Of a DNA stretch of 11,299 bases, positions 1 to 5,495 are shown one piece after another (position 1 is the first letter of the stretch; the number at the start of each line of letters is the position of its first letter). The notes beneath the pieces are model-generated. The model ran no database searches. It saw only the letters and a program-made list of their open reading frames with translations, and was not told the DNA's origin. The DNA is from CAYYYJ01 sp964476045 (GTDB lineage: Archaea; Aenigmatarchaeota; Aenigmatarchaeia; QMZP01; JACQNV01): assembly GCA_964476045.1 (NCBI GenBank), contig CAYYYJ010000029.1, positions 1 through 11,299 on the forward strand, written 5' to 3'. A program made the position numbers and the translations under genes.

Positions 1-18
1 ACTTAAATCATATAAAGT

Positions 19-453
19 ATGCAAATAAAATTAGCAACAAAAAAAGATATAAAATCCATAGGGGATATAACAAAAAATGATGGTTCTAACAGACCTCTTA
101 ATCCAAAAAACATTGAAAAATATCTTTTAAAAGGCGACATGTATTTTTTGTTCTGCACACCTTTACCAATCGGAGTAGCAAAATTGGCTTTTAATAAAGA
201 CGGTGAAGCAGAATTATTTGTGATTTCGGTGAAAAAGAAATTCCAAAACAGCGGTATTGGAAAAGCCCTCCTTGAGTACGTAGAGAAGGAATCTATGAAA
301 TTAAGTAAGAGGAAACTCTATGCACATGTTACGACAGATAATAGAAAAGCTATAAGATTTTATTATAAAAACGGATTTAAAAAAATTTGTTATGTCGATA
401 ATCTATATAAGGAAGGGGATAAACACATAAAGCTTGTAAAATTACTAGATTGA
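19..453 (+). CDS. GNAT-family N-acetyltransferase
   Basis: A 144-residue protein with the layout of a single-domain GCN5-related N-acetyltransferase, which moves an acetyl group from acetyl-CoA to an amine. The acetyl-CoA-binding motif A is visible: a beta strand (ELFVISV, about residues 65-71) followed by Q76-x-x-G79-x-G81 and a long helix. Motif B follows as A-x-x-FYYKNGFKK near residues 111-122. Length is normal for the fold. The substrate cannot be told from sequence; a ribosomal-protein or small-molecule acetylase is possible. It is conspicuously AT-rich (bases 61-420 are about 32% G+C by hand count, against about 53% in a sampled part of the aIF5B gene), with many AAA and ATA codons, which suggests recent acquisition. 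The start is the first ATG; an upstream promoter would lie mostly outside the window. It ends in TGA, whereas every other main gene here ends in TAA. It converges on the GNAT-like fragment to its right. Confidence 0.85.
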   Translation: MQIKLATKKDIKSIGDITKNDGSNRPLNPKNIEKYLLKGDMYFLFCTPLPIGVAKLAFNKDGEAELFVISVKKKFQNSGIGKALLEYVEKESMKLSKRKLYAHVTTDNRKAIRFYYKNGFKKICYVDNLYKEGDKHIKLVKLLD

Positions 454-562
454 ATTTGAGATATACAACAGTATTGACCTCACACTTTTTTGCAATCTAT
501 TATTATTCTAGGCGATCCTTCCACAAACCTCTCTAACGGAGTGTAATTTCCCCAAACATTTC

Positions 563-811
563 TTATAGAAAACCCTCATCAACAAAAAGCCTTTCCAGCT
601 CTGTTTCCCTGATCCTAAGGGAGTCGTTCAGCAGAGAGACATAGGCGACCAATTCGCCTGTTGGTTTGGAAAACCAAAGGTATGTAGTTGATATTGACAG
701 CTCCTGGTTTTTCATTGCATCTTCAGTGAGAAAAGCCTTCAGCTCTGTATTCTGTGTCTGAAACGAATCTAACAATTCTTTGTGTTCTGCTCCCAATTTT
801 TCTATCTCCAT
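563..811 (-). CDS. Truncated GNAT-like protein, possibly frameshifted
   Basis: An 82-residue frame whose start resembles the N-terminus of a GNAT subgroup: an EHKELLDSF segment, then NTELKAFL, then a STTYLWF strand and a GELVAYVSLL strand (residues about 9-62). From memory of the family, a complete member would next carry the R-x-x-G-x-G acetyl-CoA motif, which is absent, so this cannot be a working acetyltransferase alone. The zero frame ends in TAA at 563-565. In the -1 frame the reading stays open for about 28 further residues, with a protein-like composition (starting SIRNVWGN), to a TGA at 480-482. That would give about 110 residues. The junction falls on a GGGTTTT heptamer. Either this is a decayed gene with one indel and an internal deletion, or the -1 shift is used. 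The ATG at 811 follows an in-frame stop a few codons upstream and is the only good start. No function is assigned. Confidence 0.5.
   Translation of the reverse strand: MEIEKLGAEHKELLDSFQTQNTELKAFLTEDAMKNQELSISTTYLWFSKPTGELVAYVSLLNDSLRIRETELERLFVDEGFL
569..575 (-). other. GGGTTTT heptamer, possible -1 frameshift site
   Basis: On the minus strand the heptamer is read in frame as G GGT TTT, which fits the X XXY YYZ pattern of -1 slippery sites. The zero-frame stop comes two codons later. Slipping back one base joins the upstream GNAT-like frame to the open -1 frame that ends at 480. No convincing downstream pseudoknot was worked out. A simple one-base indel would look identical. Confidence 0.3.
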
Positions 812-924
812 CTCTTCTGGTTTTATTTTTTCTAAGATAGAGTATTATTTATTTTCCAGGTTTTAAACATTAGTTCCGAGACTGTACTATTCAAAAATAT
901 AAGTGAAAATGCCATCTGGAGAAT

Positions 925-932
925 CTTTATAA
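925..932 (+). promoter_or_regulatory. TATA box of the PAP2 gene
   Basis: The element CTTTATAA is centred about 30 bases before the ATG at 959. In archaea transcription starts about 25 bases downstream of the TATA centre, which places the start at or within a few bases of the ATG. The mRNA is therefore predicted to be leaderless or nearly so, and there is no ribosome-binding site before the gene. The remainder of the 812-958 gap between the two divergent genes shows nothing else I can support. Confidence 0.5.
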
Positions 933-958
933 CCCGAGTACCACAATTTAATAGAATT

Positions 959-1489
959 ATGAGTTTTTATCTTAATCCGTGGTTCATTATAACAAATCTG
1001 GGAGACCCGAGGCTTTGGACAGCCCTTTGTGTTATTCTGTTTTTTGTGAGGATGCACTACAAGAGAAAAATTAAGCCTTACAACAAAAAATTCCACTGGG
1101 TAGGCGCTTTCATAATTTTTGCGGGTTTTGCAATGGCATCTTCTCTAGCTGTCTCGCAAGGGATGAAAGAATATTTCCAGATACCTAGAGGCTGCATCCC
1201 GGAAACAAATATTTACTGTTTAGACAGCTTCTCGTTTCCCTCTGGCCACACTGCGATAGCTTTTACTGTGTTTGCTGGAATATTTTCCATTTTCAGGAGA
1301 AGAAAGTATCTGCCTATTCTGATAATTCCCTTTGTAGTTGCAGCTTCGAGGTTAGCTTTAGGGGTGCACACAATCTATGATGTTGTTGGGGGCGCGGCTG
1401 TTGGTTTAGCTGTGTTTGGAATATTTTATGTTGCAACAAAAAAAGTGGATTTCATAAGGGAGAAAGTTAATTTACCAAATAAAAATTAA
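959..1489 (+). CDS. PAP2-family membrane phosphatase
   Basis: A 176-residue integral membrane protein of the type-2 phosphatidic acid phosphatase superfamily, which hydrolyses lipid phosphates or pyrophosphates (prenyl pyrophosphates, phosphatidate or phosphatidylglycerophosphate in relatives) through a phospho-histidine. The signature is readable: K70-x6-R77, P94-S95-G96-H97, and S130-R131-x5-H137-x3-D141, with the general-acid and nucleophile histidines both present. The first motif has Gly78 where the family usually has Pro. Hydrophobic segments lie near residues 9-30, 47-66, 97-112, 117-135 and 142-159, with basic loops around 31-44 and 113-116. Cys79 and Cys87 sit between the first two motifs on the presumed active-site face and could form a disulfide. 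The ATG follows a TATA box at leaderless spacing. The stop overlaps that of the convergent aRF1 gene. Lipid-carrier recycling or membrane-lipid synthesis is plausible, but the substrate is unknown. Confidence 0.9.
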   Translation: MSFYLNPWFIITNLGDPRLWTALCVILFFVRMHYKRKIKPYNKKFHWVGAFIIFAGFAMASSLAVSQGMKEYFQIPRGCIPETNIYCLDSFSFPSGHTAIAFTVFAGIFSIFRRRKYLPILIIPFVVAASRLALGVHTIYDVVGGAAVGLAVFGIFYVATKKVDFIREKVNLPNKN

Positions 1490-2742
1490 GCCCTATATCT
1501 CAGCATTCCCCCGATACCGCCTAGCTCCTTGAACTGGCTGCCCTGTTGGCTTTCTGCAGATATCATCTCTATTTTCGTGCTCATCTTCTCTGCGAGCTCG
1601 ATTATCTTTTCTGTCATGTCTTCCTGTTTCACTATTTTTAGTTTAGAGGCGCATTTTGGACAGGCGAGGGCTGGATATTGCTCTGCAGACCAGATCCGCG
1701 CCTCTAATTGATTTTCAAGAAGGCTTCTGTCCAGGATTTTCACAGGCTTTTCCCCGCAATCGCAGGAAAAGTTGACTCTCACCCAATCCATGGAATCTGT
1801 TAGTAGAAGGGTTTCTATATTTCCAGCCTCTAAAGATGCCACTGTTTCCTTCAAGCCGTAAACAGCGAGGCCAGATACTTTTGACAATTCGGCAAAAAAC
1901 TTGTCAAGTATTTTTTTCTCTGCTGATATTGAGGCCTCTTTTAACAAGTCCTGGGACCTCTCAACAGCTTCCCTCAAACCCATATCTCCTGTGTAGGAAA
2001 GATCGACAATCCCGAGCACCTTATTCTTCAAGTTGTACAAAAGAAAATCGCCTTCTGCGAACTGGTTTTTTGTTGGTCCTGGTCCCCCGATCACAATGCC
2101 TTTGAGGTCTTTCAGGCCCTTCAATTTCGAATTTGCAGTTTCCCCAACTTCTTTCAGGAAGTCGTTGAGGAGGCCTTCTCTCACACGGGCGTAACGGGCT
2201 TGTGACCAGCCGCCTTTAGACGTCTTTCCAGGGACAATGGACTCTAGATGTTTTAGGGTCTCTATTTTTTTGCCTTTTAATAAACCTATGTCAGCTTCCC
2301 CCCTGTCAACAAGGATAAAGCCATATACTTCCTTCTCCCTGAACAAATCCTGGAGAGGCTCTAAAATAAAAATTTGGTCGCATCGGTAGAGGCGGACTGT
2401 TACTGGCTCCGGAGGTTCTATAGCCCAGAGCTCTATATCAGCTGCGCCTTCGTATTTGGATATGTTGCCGCAGAAAACAGCAAGCCCGTTTTTAGGGGTT
2501 TCCCTATAATTTTTAAGATGATTCAATACTTTGTCAAGGGCGTCTGTCACGTTGTTTTTTGTTGTTTTTGATTTGATATTTTCGGCTGTGGAAATCTCTG
2601 TCCTTATCTGGTCAGAGACTTTGGCTAGGTTGAAGCCAGCAGGTACATATACTGTAACAAGCTCTGTGTGCCTTCCCCGTATATTGGCTAACTCTGTGAG
2701 CAAGGCCTTCAACTTTTTTTGTTCAACTTCTTCGCTGTGCAT
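1486..2742 (-). CDS. prf1: Peptide chain release factor aRF1, GGQ replaced by GGW
   Basis: A 418-residue archaeal class-1 release factor, which recognises all three stop codons in the ribosomal A site and triggers hydrolysis of peptidyl-tRNA. Length and three-domain order match aRF1/eRF1. Domain 1 has the stop-codon motifs NIKS (N55-S58) and Y119-x-C121-x-x-x-F125. Domain 2 has the loop entry GKTSKGG (172-178). Domain 3 carries Cys pairs C327/C329 and C361/C364, probably a zinc-binding mini-domain, and ends in the usual LGGI...LRYR segment (407-417). The oddity is the catalytic tripeptide: where every functional aRF1/eRF1 I know has Gly-Gly-Gln, this one reads G177-G178-W179-S180-Q181. The codons GGC GGC TGG TCA CAA are clean and in frame, with no gap. 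The Gln needed for hydrolysis, normally methylated, is therefore absent from its position, with another Gln two residues on. It may be a diverged paralogue rather than the sole factor. The ATG at 2742 gives the expected N-terminus. Confidence 0.9.
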   Translation of the reverse strand: MHSEEVEQKKLKALLTELANIRGRHTELVTVYVPAGFNLAKVSDQIRTEISTAENIKSKTTKNNVTDALDKVLNHLKNYRETPKNGLAVFCGNISKYEGAADIELWAIEPPEPVTVRLYRCDQIFILEPLQDLFREKEVYGFILVDRGEADIGLLKGKKIETLKHLESIVPGKTSKGGWSQARYARVREGLLNDFLKEVGETANSKLKGLKDLKGIVIGGPGPTKNQFAEGDFLLYNLKNKVLGIVDLSYTGDMGLREAVERSQDLLKEASISAEKKILDKFFAELSKVSGLAVYGLKETVASLEAGNIETLLLTDSMDWVRVNFSCDCGEKPVKILDRSLLENQLEARIWSAEQYPALACPKCASKLKIVKQEDMTEKIIELAEKMSTKIEMISAESQQGSQFKELGGIGGMLRYRA

Positions 2743-2996
2743 AAAAATTCATTTATTTAGAAAAATATCTCTCGGAAAAACAGAAGGTCAATTTGCAGAG
2801 TTTGGACTAGTAGAATCAGGCCTGTGAGTTATTATTGTTCTGCAATTGATTTTCATATTAGAAATTATTAAGATTCGGATATATATAAATTCGCCTAATA
2901 TGGATTAGAAAGGATATTGTTAAAGGAATTTTGGCTTTATCAGGTTTTAAGACTTTATTAAGCTAGTTTTTTCAAATAATGAGATTAGGCGATTTT
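2743..2996. promoter_or_regulatory. Divergent intergenic region between aRF1 and aIF5B genes
   Basis: About 250 AT-rich bases separate the two starts. On the plus strand a strong TATA-like run, ATATATAAAT, lies at 2881-2890 and would start transcription near 2911, giving aIF5B a leader of about 85 bases. A second candidate, TTTATTA at 2954-2960, would start near 2982 and give a leader of about 15 bases. A 9-base perfect inverted repeat (2891-2899 with 2984-2992) links the first TATA element to the bases just before the aIF5B start. For aRF1 only a weak AT-rich element at 2751-2760 (minus strand) is visible, rather close to its ATG. I found no convincing RNA gene or small gene here. Confidence 0.35.
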
Positions 2997-4724
2997 ATGG
3001 CAGTAAGGCAGCCGATAGTTGCAGTCCTCGGGCATGTAGACCATGGCAAGACGACTTTGTTAGACAAAATTAGGTCAAGCTCTGTCGCTGCAGGGGAGGC
3101 TGGCGGTATAACCCAAGCCATAGGATCTTCTGAAGTCCCTATTGACATAATTAAAACCAGGTATAAGGATCTTCTGGAAAAAATGAAAATCAGTCTAACA
3201 ATCCCAGGTCTGCTATTTTTAGATACTCCTGGCCACGCAGCCTTTGTTACTCTGAGAAAAAGAGGCGGCGCAATAGCAGATATTGCTGTTCTCGTGATCG
3301 ATGTGAATGAAGGCATACAGCAGCAGACAGAAGAGTGCATAAAGTTCCTGAAAGAGTTTAAAACGCCTTTTGTTGTGGCCGCAACAAAAATAGACCGTCT
3401 CCTAAGCTGGATGCCGCATCCAGATGAAAGCTTTCTAAAAACTTTTTCAGAGCAGCCAAAAAGGACTGCAGAGGATTTAGAAAACAAGATTTACACACTG
3501 ATAGGAGAACTGGGTTCCCGCGGCTTCGATTCTGAGAGATATGATAGGATAACGGATTTTTCTAAACAGATAGCTGTAATCCCTGTATCAGGCAGGACAG
3601 GCGAGGGCATACCAGACCTGTTAGTGATGCTCGCAGGACTTTCTCAGAAGTACCTGCAAAAAAGGATAGAGTTCAGCAAAGACCAGGGAAAAGGGACTAT
3701 ACTGGAAGTGAAAGAACAGAAAGGTTTAGGGGCTGTTATTGATGTAATTCTATATGATGGGGAAGCTGCTAAAGGGGATTGGATTGTTATAGGGGGCAGG
3801 GAAGTTATTGTAACAAAAATAAAGGCTCTGCTGAAACCAGAACCGTTGAAAGATATAAGAGCGGAAAGGAAATTTCTTTATCTGGATTCTGTGGCAGCTG
3901 CCTCTGGGGTGAGAGTTTCAGCTCCGGGACTTGAAAAGGCTATAGCAGGTTCGCCAATAAGGATTGTGAAAAGAGAAGGGGATCTAGAAAAAGCGCAAGA
4001 AGAAGTGAAGCAAGAAATAGAGAATGTCGAAATACAGACAGAGAAAGATGGCGTTGTTTTGAAAGCAGATACGCTAGGGAGTTTGGAAGCAATGATAAAG
4101 CTTTTCCAGGAGGCTTCAATACCTATCAGGAAAGCTGAGGTTGGGCAAGTTACCAAACAGGATGTGATGGAAATCAAGACGTTAAAGGAGCCTCTCATAT
4201 TTGCATTCAATTCACAGGTCCAGAAAGAGGCTGAAGATTCTATAAAGACTCCGGGAACAAAAGTGAAAGTTTTTTCTTCGGATGTGATTTACAGGTTGCT
4301 GGAACAATATGCTGAGTGGAAGAAAGGTGAGAAGGAGCGGAAGGAAGAAGAGATGCTGAATTCTGTTACACACCCTGCAAGGATACGTGTTTTGCCTGGC
4401 TGTGTTTTCAGGCAGTCCAAGCCTGCTGTTTTTGGCGCAGAGATAATTGCTGGCATCGTGAAACCTCACTTCAGGCTTGCCAGGGAAGGGAAGAAAATCG
4501 GCGAGATAAAAGAGGTCCAGAAAAGCGGATCTCCTGTAGAAGAAGCTGTTTCAGGCGACCGAATTGCGATATCAATGGACGATGTTGTTGTAGGTAAAGA
4601 TATTTTTGAAGGGGAAATTTTAGACACATTAATCACAAGGGATGATTTACAAATACTACAAAAGGTTAAAGGCAAATTAAGAGATGACGAAAAAGTTTTG
4701 CTGGAAGAAATTTTAAACAAGTAA
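2997..4724 (+). CDS. infB: Translation initiation factor aIF5B (IF-2 homologue)
   Basis: A 575-residue translational GTPase, the archaeal counterpart of eIF5B and bacterial IF2, which promotes subunit joining and initiator-tRNA placement at the ribosome. Numbered from the start at 2997: P-loop GHVDHGKT at 12-19, switch I Thr39 (GGITQAIG), DTPGH at 76-80 with catalytic His80, G4 TKID at 130-133, and G5 near SGRTGEG at 198-204. A beta-barrel domain II follows at about 230-330, then domain III (about 345-440), the long linker helix (about 430-458, rich in Lys and Glu) and a C-terminal barrel. Length fits archaeal aIF5B (about 590), which lacks the eukaryotic N-terminal extension. G4 has Thr where Asn is usual, and G5 has Gly-Arg where Ala-Lys is usual. 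An ATG at 2979 is in frame, but family members begin close to MAxRQPIV, so the ATG at 2997 is preferred; a weak GGCGA stands 5 bases before it. It is followed by nth after 5 bases. Confidence 0.95.
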   Translation: MAVRQPIVAVLGHVDHGKTTLLDKIRSSSVAAGEAGGITQAIGSSEVPIDIIKTRYKDLLEKMKISLTIPGLLFLDTPGHAAFVTLRKRGGAIADIAVLVIDVNEGIQQQTEECIKFLKEFKTPFVVAATKIDRLLSWMPHPDESFLKTFSEQPKRTAEDLENKIYTLIGELGSRGFDSERYDRITDFSKQIAVIPVSGRTGEGIPDLLVMLAGLSQKYLQKRIEFSKDQGKGTILEVKEQKGLGAVIDVILYDGEAAKGDWIVIGGREVIVTKIKALLKPEPLKDIRAERKFLYLDSVAAASGVRVSAPGLEKAIAGSPIRIVKREGDLEKAQEEVKQEIENVEIQTEKDGVVLKADTLGSLEAMIKLFQEASIPIRKAEVGQVTKQDVMEIKTLKEPLIFAFNSQVQKEAEDSIKTPGTKVKVFSSDVIYRLLEQYAEWKKGEKERKEEEMLNSVTHPARIRVLPGCVFRQSKPAVFGAEIIAGIVKPHFRLAREGKKIGEIKEVQKSGSPVEEAVSGDRIAISMDDVVVGKDIFEGEILDTLITRDDLQILQKVKGKLRDDEKVLLEEILNK

Positions 4725-4729
4725 TTTGT

Positions 4730-5374
4730 ATGGGACAAAAAGAAAAAACTCTTAAAATAATTCAGCTTTTAAAGGAAAAATATCCTGATGTCAAATGCAG
4801 TCTCAAATTTAAAAATAATTTTGAGATGATGGTTTCTGCCATGCTGTCTGCGCAGTGTTCAGATGCAGCTGTAAACAAGGCAACACCAAGGCTATTTGAA
4901 AGGTTCAAATCGCCTGCAGACTTTGCAGATGCATCTGTCGAAGAGATAGAAGAATACATAAAAACCTTGGGATTGTATAAGGGAAAAGCCGGGAATATTC
5001 AGAAAACCTGCCAGATTTTGGTCGAGAAATTTAATGGCCAAGTCCCTCAAGAATATGAAGACCTTATAGAGCTCCCTGGAATTGGAAGAAAAATTGCGAC
5101 TGCGATATTATCAACCTGCTTTGGGAAATTAGAGGGCATAACAATAGATACCCACAATATAAGATTGAATCAGAGGCTAGGGCTAACAAAATTCAAGGAC
5201 GCAAAAAGGATTGAACAAGATTTACTTCCTCTTGTCCCAAAAAAGTATTGGGATGAATATTCTCTGTTAATGATCTACCATGGAAGAGAGGTCTGCAAAG
5301 CGAGGAAGCCTCTATGTCATAGGTGTGTTTTGAGTGAGATTTGCCCGAAGATTGGAATTGAGAACCAAGTTTAA
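4730..5374 (+). CDS. nth: Endonuclease III, base-excision DNA glycosylase/AP lyase
   Basis: A 214-residue iron-sulfur DNA glycosylase that removes oxidised pyrimidines such as thymine glycol and cleaves the strand by beta-elimination. All hallmarks are readable: LSAQCSD at 39-45 (LSAQTTD in E. coli); helix-hairpin-helix LPGIGRK at 115-121, whose Lys121 is the Schiff-base residue; catalytic Asp140 in IDTHNIR; and a C-terminal [4Fe-4S] motif C189-x6-C196-x2-C199-x5-C205. Length equals the bacterial enzyme (211), so this is a complete Nth-type protein, not MutY, which is longer. It starts 5 bases after the aIF5B stop, too close for its own promoter, so it is almost certainly transcribed with infB. 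This pairing couples repair to a housekeeping gene and gives constitutive expression; I see no functional link beyond that. A T6 run follows the stop directly. Confidence 0.96.
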   Translation: MGQKEKTLKIIQLLKEKYPDVKCSLKFKNNFEMMVSAMLSAQCSDAAVNKATPRLFERFKSPADFADASVEEIEEYIKTLGLYKGKAGNIQKTCQILVEKFNGQVPQEYEDLIELPGIGRKIATAILSTCFGKLEGITIDTHNIRLNQRLGLTKFKDAKRIEQDLLPLVPKKYWDEYSLLMIYHGREVCKARKPLCHRCVLSEICPKIGIENQV

Positions 5375-5380
5375 TTTTTT
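5375..5380 (+). terminator. T-tract terminator after nth
   Basis: Six Ts directly follow the nth stop codon. Archaeal RNA polymerase terminates at T-rich non-template runs without needing a hairpin, so this fits the end of the infB-nth transcript. The remaining bases to 5495 are AT-rich and hold no gene I can support. On the minus strand a shorter T5 run, at 5475-5479 on the plus numbering, lies about 16 bases past the stop of the facing lipoprotein gene. Confidence 0.4.
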
Positions 5381-5495
5381 CAAGAATTCAATTCTATCAA
5401 TTTCATTAAATTGTATTTTATTTCTTAGAAATGAATTAACTACAGAAATGATAATTTGGAATATAAGAAGTCTAAAAATTAAATTTCTTTTGGTT

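Noticed and set aside
887..1096. A 69-codon minus-strand frame overlapping the PAP2 start
   Set aside because: It covers the PAP2 promoter and N-terminus, shows no family features, and runs antisense to a well-supported gene.
2972..3487. A 171-codon minus-strand open frame
   Set aside because: It lies wholly opposite the GTPase domain of aIF5B, whose motifs are certain, and its own translation has no domain-like features.
5381..5495. Possible small gene or RNA between nth and the Cys-rich lipoprotein
   Set aside because: Only a 21-codon frame running into the neighbouring gene is present. Near-palindromes such as ATTTCTTAGAAAT are short and AT-rich and do not stand out from background.
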